Source of the DNA: Helicobacter apodemus
GTDB lineage: Bacteria > Campylobacterota > Campylobacteria > Campylobacterales > Helicobacteraceae
Direction of reading: 5' to 3'
NCBI RefSeq assembly: GCF_000765745.2
Contig: NZ_JRPC02000010.1
Coordinates: forward strand, 1-64,000
Length of the DNA stretch: 64,000 bases
The position numbers and the translations under genes were made by a program. The notes below the pieces were generated by a model. That model saw only the letters and a list, made by a program, of their open reading frames with translations. It was not told where the DNA came from and ran no database searches. Each line of letters starts with the position of its first letter. The stretch's first letter is position 1. Positions 7,356 to 16,440 of the stretch are shown here, in pieces.

Positions 7356-7427
7356 AATTCCTGTATCCATTGCGTTTTAGACTGCATTTTTTAAAAGGGA
7401 ACTAGAAATACTCCCTAATTCCTTTAT

Positions 7428-7456
7428 TTGACAATAGATTAATTAAATAATAAAAT
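7428..7456 (+). promoter_or_regulatory. Sigma-70 type promoter
   Basis: A perfect TTGACA (7428-7433) and TAAAAT (7451-7456) are separated by 17 nt. A second possible -10 (TATAAT at 7503-7508) lies nearer the start of the TPR protein at 7560. Both point to independent expression of that gene. Confidence 0.6.
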
Positions 7457-7559
7457 CCTAAAATTCTCTTGATAATAAAGCCCCATTTCATCATAAAATC
7501 TGTATAATCTATCTTCATTATTTACCATCAGCCAAGGAATATAAATTTCAGGGAAAATT

Positions 7560-9317
7560 ATGTTTGATAAAATTGCTTATTGTTATTTTAATGCAGATTA
7601 TGAAAAAGCTTTGAGTTTAAGTGAAAACTTTTTACAAGATAATGCAAAATTTGCTCTTAAATACGCAATGCTCTCTTCTTTTAAGCTATCACTCTTTGAT
7701 AGATCTTTATATTATGCCAAGGAGCTTTTTATGCTTGACCCTACAAGCTTTAATGCCCTTATACTTGCTTCTAGCTATACTAAAAATCAAATGTTTGATG
7801 AAGCATTAGATTTATTGCAACAATCTTTAGCAAAAGATGATGATTTAAGGGATGAAATTAGCCTAGAATTAGCCTTTCTTTATAAATCAACCAATAGGCT
7901 AGAAGAGGCGGAAAGCACCTTTAGAGATTTGATTCAAAGAGATTTATATAATTTAGACCTATGGAAGCATTATGTGGAAGTTTATTTTATGCACGATTTT
8001 CAGAAAGCGTTGTTAGCACACGAAGAGCTTTGCAGTTTTATATATAGTATGATTGAAGACTTAAAAAAGGGCTTACTAACCAAACAAGTAACAACTCCCA
8101 TTCAATCAAATTTACAAGATAGACTTTCAAATAGCACCAAGGAAAATCTTGATATTATAAAAATACAAGACTTCCTAAATACTAAAATTTTACCCCAAAA
8201 AGCCTACTTGCTTTTTAAGCTTCTTAAAATACCCGAATCTTTAGAGCTTTTCCAATCTTTATCACAGACTAACCAAAATCACGCACAATTTTGGCAAAAC
8301 TATGCAAAAGTCTTAGAATTTAGCGGTAATTATCAAGGAGCTTATGATGCTTATCAAAACGCTTTAAACTTACACCACCACGCAACTTATGAATTTGATT
8401 TAGCCTACCTATTAATGAGAATGGGAGTAAGTGAAAATTTTGAGGAGGGTAAAAAACTCTATGAAAGCCGATTATTTTACGCACATAATGAAACTTTTTC
8501 TACTTTTCACTATAATGAAAGCATAAAGGCTTTTAATAATTCTGGCGTGGATGCTTTTAGGGATAAAGAAGTTTTAGTCTTTTGTGAGCAAGGCTTTGGA
8601 GATACTATTATGTATTGCAGATGTTTAGAGAAACTTTGCAAAATTGCTTCAAAAGTCCTTTTTGCTCCACAAAGTGCTATGTATGAAATGTTTAAAAATC
8701 AAGTAGAGCTTTTAAATAAAAAAAATGCTTTTAAAAACTTAAAAGTGCTACAAGATTTCCCCACAAGCTTTGATTATGCGCTGCCTATTTGTTCTTTACC
8801 CCTACTTATTGATATTAAATTTGATGAAATACCCAAATTAAAAACCCCTATAATACCACTAAAAAAACCCCAAAATAAAAAGAAAAAAATAGGAATTTAT
8901 TATTTCACCCCTAATGCTGTAAATTCTGATGTCTCTAGAAATTTTGAATTTGAATTTTTATTTTCTGCTTTAGAGGGATTAGATTGCAAACTTGTCTCTT
9001 TCCAAATGGGAATAAATGAAAATCTACCAAAGGGCATAGAAAATAGGGCTAAAAAGATAGAACATTGGGATGATACTTTAAAAAATCTAGCAGATATTGA
9101 TTGTATGATAAGTATTGATAGTGCTATTACGCATTTAACCTTAGCTTTAGATATACCAACTATAGTTCTCCTACACCCTCGATTTGATTGGCGTTGGGGG
9201 AAATTTGAAGACCCTAAAAGTTATTTTTGGCAAAAAGCAAAATGTTTCATCCTTAAAGAAGACACCAAAAAGGATTTAAAGCCATTAGTTGAAAAAACAC
9301 TAGGGATAACAGATTAA
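7560..9317 (+). CDS. TPR protein with C-terminal glycosyltransferase-like domain
   Basis: 585 aa with no signal peptide. The N-terminal two thirds consist of helical tetratricopeptide-like repeats (recognisable around residues 5-130 and 225-300). The C-terminal part (about 425-570) contains KKIGIYYFTPN, SIDSAITHLTLALDIPTIVL and HPRFDWRWG. These resemble the nucleotide-sugar binding half of TPR-linked GT-B transferases and of heptosyltransferase-like family 9 enzymes. A role in glycosylating a protein or surface polymer is an inference. It stands alone, with its own promoters and about 200 nt of AT-rich DNA on each side. Confidence 0.7.
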   Translation: MFDKIAYCYFNADYEKALSLSENFLQDNAKFALKYAMLSSFKLSLFDRSLYYAKELFMLDPTSFNALILASSYTKNQMFDEALDLLQQSLAKDDDLRDEISLELAFLYKSTNRLEEAESTFRDLIQRDLYNLDLWKHYVEVYFMHDFQKALLAHEELCSFIYSMIEDLKKGLLTKQVTTPIQSNLQDRLSNSTKENLDIIKIQDFLNTKILPQKAYLLFKLLKIPESLELFQSLSQTNQNHAQFWQNYAKVLEFSGNYQGAYDAYQNALNLHHHATYEFDLAYLLMRMGVSENFEEGKKLYESRLFYAHNETFSTFHYNESIKAFNNSGVDAFRDKEVLVFCEQGFGDTIMYCRCLEKLCKIASKVLFAPQSAMYEMFKNQVELLNKKNAFKNLKVLQDFPTSFDYALPICSLPLLIDIKFDEIPKLKTPIIPLKKPQNKKKKIGIYYFTPNAVNSDVSRNFEFEFLFSALEGLDCKLVSFQMGINENLPKGIENRAKKIEHWDDTLKNLADIDCMISIDSAITHLTLALDIPTIVLLHPRFDWRWGKFEDPKSYFWQKAKCFILKEDTKKDLKPLVEKTLGITD

Positions 9318-9526
9318 TAAGTAGTTTGCAAATATTTTCTATCTAGGTATATATGATATTAAATTTTATGGGATTGGGGTTTAGAGATATATGATACAGG
9401 AATAAATCTTAGGGGGGAATCTCTAAGTTTTAGAGGGATTTTCTTAAGCTTAGGGGCTTTTAGCTTTTCTATACGACTATGCAAACACCCTAAGAACCCT
9501 TAAGAGATTCTTAAATTTGAGAGCTT
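9318..9526. other. Non-coding AT-rich spacer
   Basis: No credible reading frame. It contains short imperfect repeats (ATATATGATA twice, at about 9350 and 9387) and G-rich patches (six G near 9411). Nothing here supports a defined RNA gene. Confidence 0.4.
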
Positions 9527-9550
9527 AAAGGTTTGTTATGATAAACCCTT
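9527..9550 (-). terminator. Hairpin after the EF-hand gene
   Basis: AAAGGTTT (9527-9534) and AAACCCTT (9543-9550) form an 8-bp stem with one G-U pair just past the stop of the minus-strand EF-hand gene. The T run after it is weak, so termination may be partial. Confidence 0.45.
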
Positions 9551-9554
9551 AACC

Positions 9555-10763
9555 CTACGCCATTTTTTCAAACAAACTCACATCCCCATTACGCACTTGT
9601 GTGCGGATAGAATCAATCACAGAAATTAACCCTTTATCCACTTCTAAAAGATTGTTGTTAGAAGTATCACTTTCATCTAAAGAGCTTTTAAAGACTCTTT
9701 GTAAATCTTCTTTATTAACTCCTATTGCTTCACTAATAACCTTAAAAGAATTTGCATCTACTTGCTTTTGTAAATCTTGCATTTCTTTCTCATTAAGATT
9801 ATCTTTTTGTGTAAGATTAGTTAGTGATTTTTTCTCCTCCGCATTGAGGGCATTCATATCGCCTCCATTATTTTTAAGTGTTTGCAAAGCTTTTTGCTGT
9901 GTTTGAATCTCTTGTAGGGATTTTTCACCCTCTAAAGTCTCTCCCTTTTCTCGCTTTTCCATTAGTCGTTTTCTATATTCTTCCATCATTTTTTTGATAT
10001 TATCGGTTAGTTTCTTATTATTTTCAAACATTTTATTCATCATATCCGTAATAAATTCTCCAGAAAAATCATCCGCTAATATATCATCCATCACACTATC
10101 CATAATATTGCCAAACCCATCTAGACCATTTCCCATAGCTCTTTGAATCGCTTTCATTGTCCATTGTTTAGCCTCCTCTTCGCTCTGGTATTCCCCAAGC
10201 CTCTCTAAGTTTCCATCAAGATTTTTATCTTTAGCTAAGATAGCATTAAGGGCATCTTGGATAGTCCCAAAAGAGTTGTCTCCCCCTTTTATATAACTAA
10301 TGAGGGCTTCATCCACAGCAGTTGTTCCATCAAATACCCCTGTAGAACCAGCCCCTGTTTTTAAAGCATCCTTTTCTTTGCCACTAATAACGCCATCTTT
10401 GTTAGAATCTGCTTCTAAATAACCTTGCTTATAGGCAATATCCCCAAACCAACCACTTACAAAAGACTCGGCTTTGCCATTTAAACGAATAGTCCCATCT
10501 TTTCGTTCATAAAAGTCCTCACTTCCAAAAGCTCCTTTAAGTTTTTTAAGATTAGCTTCATCTAAGCTTAAAGCAACCCTTTGCTTGGTTTTTGGATCAT
10601 CAAATAGCACAACACTACCATTTCCACTCCCTAAAGGCTTATCACTGACTAAAAACTTATTTTCCCCTACTAAGGCAGCTGCATTATTTAGGTTCTTCAC
10701 CCTATCCCTCTCCTCCTCTGCAGCTAAATCCGCTTGGTTTCTGTTATTAATATCTGTTTTCAT
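9555..10763 (-). CDS. EF-hand domain protein, 402 aa
   Basis: I recognise no named homologue. It is a soluble, charged protein without signal peptide. A canonical calcium-binding loop is present (DSNKDGVISGKE, about 119-130) and a second, weaker loop (DKNLDGNLERLG, about 178-189) lacks the final Glu. The region after 190 is helical and coiled-coil-like with many K, E and Q. The annotated ATG has no ribosome site; a strong AAAAAGGAG about 55 nt upstream instead opens a 10-codon frame (ATG at 10809) that ends in TAG before this start, in another frame. This may be a leader peptide or a frameshifted N-terminus. Confidence 0.75.
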   Translation of the reverse strand: MKTDINNRNQADLAAEEERDRVKNLNNAAALVGENKFLVSDKPLGSGNGSVVLFDDPKTKQRVALSLDEANLKKLKGAFGSEDFYERKDGTIRLNGKAESFVSGWFGDIAYKQGYLEADSNKDGVISGKEKDALKTGAGSTGVFDGTTAVDEALISYIKGGDNSFGTIQDALNAILAKDKNLDGNLERLGEYQSEEEAKQWTMKAIQRAMGNGLDGFGNIMDSVMDDILADDFSGEFITDMMNKMFENNKKLTDNIKKMMEEYRKRLMEKREKGETLEGEKSLQEIQTQQKALQTLKNNGGDMNALNAEEKKSLTNLTQKDNLNEKEMQDLQKQVDANSFKVISEAIGVNKEDLQRVFKSSLDESDTSNNNLLEVDKGLISVIDSIRTQVRNGDVSLFEKMA

Positions 10764-10840
10764 CGCCGAAAAAACACTACCATTTTAAAAGCCTAAAATT
10801 TGTTACCATTTTTTCTCCTTTTTAAAATTTCATTTTTAAG

Positions 10841-10870
10841 ATTTCAAGATAGACAAGTCTATCTTGAAGT
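10841..10870. repeat. Perfect 12-bp inverted repeat (14 bp with one wobble)
   Basis: TTCAAGATAGAC (10843-10854) and GTCTATCTTGAA (10857-10868) flank only 2 nt; outer pairs extend it to 10841-10870. It lies between the decayed exported-protein gene and the EF-hand gene on the minus strand. The tiny loop and lack of a T run fit a protein-binding operator as well as a terminator. Confidence 0.6.
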
Positions 10871-10912
10871 TATCTAGCTCCTTAAAACTTAAGCACCTAT
10901 TATTCTCTTAAT

Positions 10913-11153
10913 TTACCATCTTAGTTTTAGTTTCACAGGAACATAAATAGAAGGTCTATTTTCCTTTATGGCTTGTTGGTGATAAATCCAACGCAATCGC
11001 TCGTTTGCATACCAAACACCAAGATTCATCCTTTCTTCTATTTCAACATTTTGCTGATTTTTCCCCTGATAACCATTATTATTGCTTTGTGCGGCAAAGA
11101 GAGGAATGCAAGATTAATACTAAAAGTAAAACTTTATTCTTAATGCTTTTCAT
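10913..11153 (-). pseudogene. Frameshifted gene for a small exported protein
   Basis: Begins with ATG at 11153 behind a strong AAGGAGG. The first 15 codons encode the start of a signal peptide (MKSIKNKVLLLVLIL), then that frame stops after 24 codons. Shifting by one base near 11108 continues the signal peptide with CIPLFAAQS and then reads open to a stop at 10913, through NVEIEERMNLGVWYANERLR and ending KLKLRW. The total of 241 nt is one base off a full frame. The intended protein would have about 79 residues, exported, of unknown family. A sequencing error, or programmed shifting, is possible. Confidence 0.6.
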
Positions 11154-11326
11154 AAAAGCCTCCTTTTTAAAAATAATTTGCCTCTTTTAGGGCATATAGT
11201 TTATATCGACAATTTCTTTAAAAAAGTAAAATTTTTAAAACCCATATCTTTAATTTTTAATGCAATATTACTTTTTGTAACTCAAGATTAAAAAGATATT
11301 TTTCCTCATAACATCTATGAATCTGC

Positions 11327-11332
11327 TATAAT
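11327..11332 (+). promoter_or_regulatory. Extended -10 (TGCTATAAT) of the energy-taxis pair
   Basis: TATAAT preceded by TGC, 40 nt before the ATG at 11372. A likely transcription start lies near 11339. Confidence 0.6.
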
Positions 11333-11371
11333 CCAACTTTTATTTTATAAAAAGCTCTACAAGGATGAATA

Positions 11372-11872
11372 ATGATTGATTTAGGTATAGAGTTAAGCAA
11401 TTCTACATTAATTACTTCAAAAACAGACCTGCAAGGAAGGATCACCTATTGCAATAAAGATTTTATACAATATAGTGGCTTTAGCGAACAAGAAGTGTTT
11501 GGCAAACCCCACAATATAGTAAGGCATCAGGATATGCCTCGTGTAGTATTCAAGACATTATGGAAATATATTAGAAATGGTGAAGAAGTCTTTGCCTTTG
11601 TCAAAAATAAAACCAAAGACAAACAATATTATTGGGTGCTTGCTAATGTAACTCCCTCTTTAGATGCTAATAACAACACCATTGGGTATTATTCTGTGCG
11701 TAGGAAGCCTAATCCTAAGGCTATTGAAAAAATTATTCCTTTATATGCTGCTATGGTAGCCGCAGAAAAAACCTCACTTGAAGCTAGTGAAGCCCTACTT
11801 AACACCATACTTAATGAGCAAAATTTACCCTATAATGAATGGATATTTTCTATGCAAGAAAATCTTGCATAA
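11372..11872 (+). CDS. PAS-domain redox/energy-taxis sensor, CetB/Aer-like
   Basis: A 166-aa soluble protein with one PAS domain (about residues 15-125). The Aer/CetB-type features are visible: [20 protein letters not shown], the [13 protein letters not shown] segment, and a C-terminal RRKPNP followed by helix. In C. jejuni, CetB binds FAD and signals through the partner receptor CetA. Here the stop overlaps the receptor's start by one base (TAATG), so the two are made together and probably form one receptor complex at the membrane. FAD binding is inferred from the family. Confidence 0.85.
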   Translation: MIDLGIELSNSTLITSKTDLQGRITYCNKDFIQYSGFSEQEVFGKPHNIVRHQDMPRVVFKTLWKYIRNGEEVFAFVKNKTKDKQYYWVLANVTPSLDANNNTIGYYSVRRKPNPKAIEKIIPLYAAMVAAEKTSLEASEALLNTILNEQNLPYNEWIFSMQENLA

Positions 11873-13263
11873 TGAAAGAGTGGCTTATGAAACTATCAAA
11901 CAATATACTTTTTATGCTTATAATATTGGGCTTTGCATTAGATATATATTTTAATTCTTTTAGTCTTGTTAGCATCATACTTATATGCATTACTATTGTA
12001 TATTCTATACAACTCTACAAACAAAGCAATGATGAGATTCTTTTGAAAAAACTTTTAAACATTACAGGTGAATATGCTTTAGGTAAATTTGAAAAACGTA
12101 TTACACATATCAAAGGAAGAAAGGATATTGTGCAAATTTGCGAACAAATCAACGATATTATCGATCATTTAGAAGCATTTTTGCGGGAAATAAAAAGTGC
12201 CATTGAATGTTCCAAAGAGGGTAAATTTTATCGCAAAGCCCTAAGCGGTGGATTAAACACAACCTTTTCTCAAAATATTAAAGGAATTAATAATGCCTTA
12301 AATGCCATTGAACACAATGCTAAAGATTCTATAGACAATGCGCTCTCTAAGAACCTTATGAATCTTAGCCTAAAAAGCCAAAACAATAACCTTGAAAAGA
12401 TTTCACATACTTTAAATGAAGATATTACTTATATGAAAAAAGTAGATTCCAATATCCGTGATATTCGTTACACCGCTATTGATAGTCGCAATGATATAAG
12501 CAATCTCACACAATCTATCAATGAGCTTTTATTACTCATTCAAGACAATAACCACTCTATTCAAGATTTAACAAACAAATCCCAAGACATTGGCAATATC
12601 CTTAATCTTATTAATGATATTGCCGGACAAACCAACCTCTTAGCACTTAATGCCGCTATTGAAGCAGCAAGGGCTGGAGAACACGGAAGAGGCTTTGCGG
12701 TGGTTGCTGATGAAGTGAGGAAATTAGCAGAAAAAACGCAAAAATCTATCAATGAGATTGCCCTATCTATCCAAAATATGCAACAAGAAGTAAGTAGCAT
12801 TCAAGAGGGGAGCAATAAGGTAAGCACTATTACCTCTACTTTAGAATCTAAGTTAGAGAATTTCAATATTGCTTTTAATAAAATGGAGCAAAATAGTGCT
12901 TCACTGGATACAATTTTTGCAGAACTTTCTACTAAACTTATTTTATCAGTAACAAACTTAGATCATATCTTATTTAAATCTAATCTTTATCTTTGCCTTA
13001 ATACACGAGAGAAAAATGAAAATCTCCACACTCTCCACCCCATCTCTCACCTACTAGAAGATAAAGATACGCAAAATATAATCTACAAGTTCCTGCCACA
13101 CAATGAAGCACAAGCTTTATCTAAAACACTCCATCAAGAAATGTTAGACGCGACTACTTTTATAGGGGAGGAGATTACACTTAGCAATTCAAAAGAAACT
13201 ATTGAGCATGTAAAATCCCTAGAAGATACCTCACAAATACTTCTTGCTAAACTTACTTCTTAG
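11872..13263 (+). CDS. Methyl-accepting chemotaxis protein, CetA-like partner
   Basis: 463 aa from the ATG overlapping the PAS gene's stop. Two membrane segments near the N-terminus (about 10-45) have almost no periplasmic loop, so it cannot sense outside ligands itself. A HAMP-like linker follows, then the signalling tip ([20 protein letters not shown] and RKLAEKTQ, about 240-290). The C-terminus (about 360-455) looks like a degenerate zinc-binding CZB region ([12 protein letters not shown] and a later [15 protein letters not shown]). Function: relay of the PAS partner's redox signal to CheA/CheW. Confidence 0.85.
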   Translation: MKEWLMKLSNNILFMLIILGFALDIYFNSFSLVSIILICITIVYSIQLYKQSNDEILLKKLLNITGEYALGKFEKRITHIKGRKDIVQICEQINDIIDHLEAFLREIKSAIECSKEGKFYRKALSGGLNTTFSQNIKGINNALNAIEHNAKDSIDNALSKNLMNLSLKSQNNNLEKISHTLNEDITYMKKVDSNIRDIRYTAIDSRNDISNLTQSINELLLLIQDNNHSIQDLTNKSQDIGNILNLINDIAGQTNLLALNAAIEAARAGEHGRGFAVVADEVRKLAEKTQKSINEIALSIQNMQQEVSSIQEGSNKVSTITSTLESKLENFNIAFNKMEQNSASLDTIFAELSTKLILSVTNLDHILFKSNLYLCLNTREKNENLHTLHPISHLLEDKDTQNIIYKFLPHNEAQALSKTLHQEMLDATTFIGEEITLSNSKETIEHVKSLEDTSQILLAKLTS

Positions 13264-13270
13264 TGAAGTT

Positions 13271-13306
13271 TAAGATTTGTATTCAACACAAATAATACAA
13301 ATCTTA
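13271..13306 (+). terminator. 13-bp perfect hairpin after the chemoreceptor gene
   Basis: TAAGATTTGTATT (13271-13283) and AATACAAATCTTA (13294-13306) pair exactly around a 10-nt loop, 8 nt after the stop. No T run follows, so it may protect the 3' end rather than terminate efficiently. The remaining DNA to 13461 shows no gene. Confidence 0.55.
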
Positions 13307-13461
13307 TAAGCTAACAAAACTTTTACAAACTTATTTTCTCTCTCATCCACAACAATGTATCCCCTTTAATGCTTCTAAAAAGGCTTATTGTCTCTTTTGC
13401 TATATTTTATAATTATTGTCTCACTTCAAGCGTTAAAATATAAACTTTGGAATTAACCCTA

Positions 13462-15249
13462 TTAATTAATAGCCATAGTTTTTTGCTTCAGCCACTCTTT
13501 AGCCCTGCCCTCTAGTTTATCCCCAAGCTTTTGGAATACTTGTTTATGGTAATTATTAAGCCAATTTTTCTCCTCATCATTAAGCAAAGCTACCTCTATA
13601 CAAGACTTTTCAAAAGGGCAAAGCGTAAGGGTCTCAAAACAAAGAAATTCACCAAATTGTGTTTCTTTTGGTTGTTGCACGGGTTTATTAACCACAAGGT
13701 TTTCTAATCTCACTCCCCACTGATTAGGACGATAAATACCGGGTTCTATGGAGCTTACCATACCTACTTTAGCTTTGGTTTTCTCTAAAGGTGGAGAGAA
13801 GTAAGAAATAACTTGTGGTCCCTCATGCACATTTAAAAAATACCCAACACCATGTCCAGTGCCGTGCATATAATCTAGTTGCTCTCTCCATAATGCCATT
13901 CGCGCTATGGAATCTAATAATGGCATAGCGATACCTAAAGGAAAAATGGCACAAGAGAGGGCGATATGAGCCTTTAACACAAGGGTATAATCCCTCTTTT
14001 GTGCTTGAGTGATATTACCAATAGGGACAACCCTTGTAATATCTGTCGTCCCATTGGTATATTGTGCGCCAGAATCAATGAGCAACAAACCATCGCCTTG
14101 TATAAAAGAAAATTGCTCTTTTGTAGCACGATAATGAGGCTGTGCTCCATTAGCATTAAACCCAGCTATCGTAGCAAAACTATCGGAAATATAATTTTCA
14201 CGCTCTAAGCGGAACTCTCTAAGCTTCTCATCAATATCTAATTCACTAATTCTTTGCCCCTCCTCTAAAGCATCCTCTAACCACATATAAAACTTACATA
14301 AGGCAATACCATCTTGTATCATTGCAACTTGTATTTGCTCTAATTCTTGCTCACTCTTAGAAGCCTTTAATCGACAACTAGGATTAAGGGATTCAATAAT
14401 TTCATTGTGTTGTTTTAAAATATCCGCTAAAGCAGCAGTTGTTTTTGTGGAATCAATTAATATTTTTTGATTTTTGATGCTCTCTAAAAAAGATTCAATT
14501 TGGCAATAAGGCTTGATTGTAAAGCCATCCTTATACAGATTTTCTAATACTTCTTGAGGGATTTTTTCTTTATCAACAAATAAAATCACTTCTTCCTTGC
14601 TAATAATAAGATAAGATAAAAATACAGGATTATAAGAAACATCACTCCCCCTTAAGTTACAAACCCAAGCAATATCATCTAAAGTAGAGATGCAATGATA
14701 AGTAGCTTTTAAATCTTGCATCTCTTGCCTTAAACGTTGAATCTTCTCTATTCTATTATGCGGGGATTGTATATGTTCATAGATAGGATTAAGAGGTAAG
14801 GGAGGTCTTTTCTCCCATAAAAGAGTAAGAAAATCTTTATTGAGTAATGTAATCTTTTTATCTTGTAATTGTGATTGTAAATCTTTTTTCATTGATAAGG
14901 GCAAAACCCTATAATCTGTAGCTAATTTAGAATATTCCCCCAAATTCGCTTTAAGCCATTTTATGGGGGTGTTATGGGAATCTTGTTTTTGCAATTGTAA
15001 GGAAGTATCTTGAAGTTCTTTTTGTGCTTGTAGCCAATACCTCCCATCTGTCCAAAGCCCCGCATAATCTTGTGTTATAAGAATACTTCCAGCACTTCCG
15101 CTAAAACCGCCTATCCATTCTCTACTTTTCCAATAATCTGGAATATATTCTGATAAATGCGGATCTGATGTTAAAATCAAATAAGCATCAATAGAATCAT
15201 TTTTCATTAATTGCTGCAAAGCTTTAATTCTTGTTGCATAAATATTCAT
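13462..15249 (-). CDS. pepP: Xaa-Pro aminopeptidase (M24B)
   Basis: Removes N-terminal residues preceding proline. The 595-aa length is that of the long aminopeptidase P form, with two N-terminal creatinase-like domains (first about 300 residues, including the conserved WTDGRYWLQA) and a C-terminal pita-bread catalytic domain. Metal ligands are visible: D in LLIDSGAQY, D in GTTDITR, H in HGTGHGVG, E in SIEPGIY and E in RLENLV. The start at 15249 is chosen because AAAGGGA lies just before it; an in-frame upstream ATG has none. A single gene facing peb3 divergently. Confidence 0.92.
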   Translation of the reverse strand: MNIYATRIKALQQLMKNDSIDAYLILTSDPHLSEYIPDYWKSREWIGGFSGSAGSILITQDYAGLWTDGRYWLQAQKELQDTSLQLQKQDSHNTPIKWLKANLGEYSKLATDYRVLPLSMKKDLQSQLQDKKITLLNKDFLTLLWEKRPPLPLNPIYEHIQSPHNRIEKIQRLRQEMQDLKATYHCISTLDDIAWVCNLRGSDVSYNPVFLSYLIISKEEVILFVDKEKIPQEVLENLYKDGFTIKPYCQIESFLESIKNQKILIDSTKTTAALADILKQHNEIIESLNPSCRLKASKSEQELEQIQVAMIQDGIALCKFYMWLEDALEEGQRISELDIDEKLREFRLERENYISDSFATIAGFNANGAQPHYRATKEQFSFIQGDGLLLIDSGAQYTNGTTDITRVVPIGNITQAQKRDYTLVLKAHIALSCAIFPLGIAMPLLDSIARMALWREQLDYMHGTGHGVGYFLNVHEGPQVISYFSPPLEKTKAKVGMVSSIEPGIYRPNQWGVRLENLVVNKPVQQPKETQFGEFLCFETLTLCPFEKSCIEVALLNDEEKNWLNNYHKQVFQKLGDKLEGRAKEWLKQKTMAIN

Positions 15250-15410
15250 TAATTCCCTTTCTTTATATTTCTTAAATAAATACAACTATACCAAAATTAT
15301 GTCCCAAAAAATTTTAATACAATAGCAAAACTTTCATTAGATATTTACAATTGATTTACTATTTAATGCAAGAATTCCAGACTAAATTTTATTACTTTAA
15401 GGATAACAAT

Positions 15411-16157
15411 ATGAGATATTTAATGTTTTTGTTATGTTGTTTAAGCTTAGGTGTTGCTTATGCTGATATTAATCTTTATGGTCCTGGTGGTCCTCACACG
15501 GCATTAAAAGAAGCTGCAGCTAAATTCACGGAAAAGACAGGCATAAGAGTCAATGTTAATTTTGGACCTCAAGCGACTTGGTTTGAAAAAGCAAAAAATG
15601 ATGCAGATATTTTATTTGGAGCTTCTGATCAATCGGCTCTTGCAATAGCAACGGACTTTGGAGGTAGTTTTAATGTCAATAAAATCAAACCCCTTTATTT
15701 AAGAGAAGCCATTATCTTAACACAAAAAGGCAACCCTTTAAAAATTAAAAGTCTTAAAGACTTAGCCAACAAACAAGTAAGAATAGTAGTTCCAGAAGGA
15801 TCAGGAAAAAGTAATACTTCAGGAACAGGTGTTTGGGAAGATATGATAGGCAGAACTCAAGATATTAAAACTATTCAAAAATTTAGAAATAATATCGTAG
15901 CTTTTGTCCCAAATAGTGGTAGTGCAAAAAAACTATTTGTAGAAGATAAAGCAGATGCTTGGATTACTTGGAGTGACTGGGCAAAGAGCAATCCAAACTT
16001 AGGAACTGCTGTAGCAATAGAAAAAGACTTGGTTATATATAGAACCCTAAATGTTGTAGCTAAAGAAAATTCCCCTAAAGAAGTTTATGATTTTATTAAT
16101 TTCCTAAGCACTAAAGAATCTAAAAGCATTTTTGCTAAATATGGCTGGAGAGAATAA
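15411..16157 (+). CDS. peb3: PEB3/AcfC-like periplasmic binding protein
   Basis: A 248-aa type 2 periplasmic substrate-binding protein. A clear signal peptide (residues 1-18, ending VAYA) precedes DINLYGPGG. The body closely resembles C. jejuni PEB3 as I recall it (NFGPQATWFEKA, LFGASDQSALAIA, WEDMIGRTQDIKTI, AWITWSDW). PEB3 binds phosphorylated three-carbon acids or citrate and acts as an antigen and adhesin. The ATG at 15411 has AAGGAT before it. The N-glycosylation sequon of C. jejuni PEB3 (DFNVS) reads SFNVN here (Asn about 88), so that site is lost; another NTS occurs later. Confidence 0.9.
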   Translation: MRYLMFLLCCLSLGVAYADINLYGPGGPHTALKEAAAKFTEKTGIRVNVNFGPQATWFEKAKNDADILFGASDQSALAIATDFGGSFNVNKIKPLYLREAIILTQKGNPLKIKSLKDLANKQVRIVVPEGSGKSNTSGTGVWEDMIGRTQDIKTIQKFRNNIVAFVPNSGSAKKLFVEDKADAWITWSDWAKSNPNLGTAVAIEKDLVIYRTLNVVAKENSPKEVYDFINFLSTKESKSIFAKYGWRE

Positions 16158-16166
16158 TATTCTCTC
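16148..16166 (+). terminator. Hairpin overlapping the peb3 stop
   Basis: GAGAGAA (16148-16154) and TTCTCTC (16160-16166) pair exactly with the stop codon inside the loop. A weak T-rich stretch follows. The rest of 16167-16440 is AT-rich and shows no gene. Confidence 0.4.
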
Positions 16167-16440
16167 TAATATTCTTTATAATGTTTTCAAACACATTAAA
16201 AAGCTAATTCTTAATAACACTTCAAAAAACATAATATTTAGGATATAGCATTTACCTCTAAACATTAACATTAAACAAAAAATCTATAATCCACTTTTAT
16301 ATACTTGTATTAACTTTAGATAAATTTTTGTATAAAAGCTCAAAAATACAAAAATCTTAAAAATTTCTAGGATAGCTTTTAAAAACTTTTTGGGTTTTAT
16401 AAAAGGGGTTTTAAAACTAACAAAATATTAACCTTTAAAC

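Noticed and set aside
9436-9449. GG-N10-GC spacing resembling a second sigma-54 promoter
   Set aside because: The flanks (GGGATT, AAGCTT) lack TGGAA and TTGC, and no plus-strand gene follows.
11005-11190. 61-codon plus-strand frame
   Set aside because: Antisense to the frameshifted exported-protein gene, whose signals are far better.
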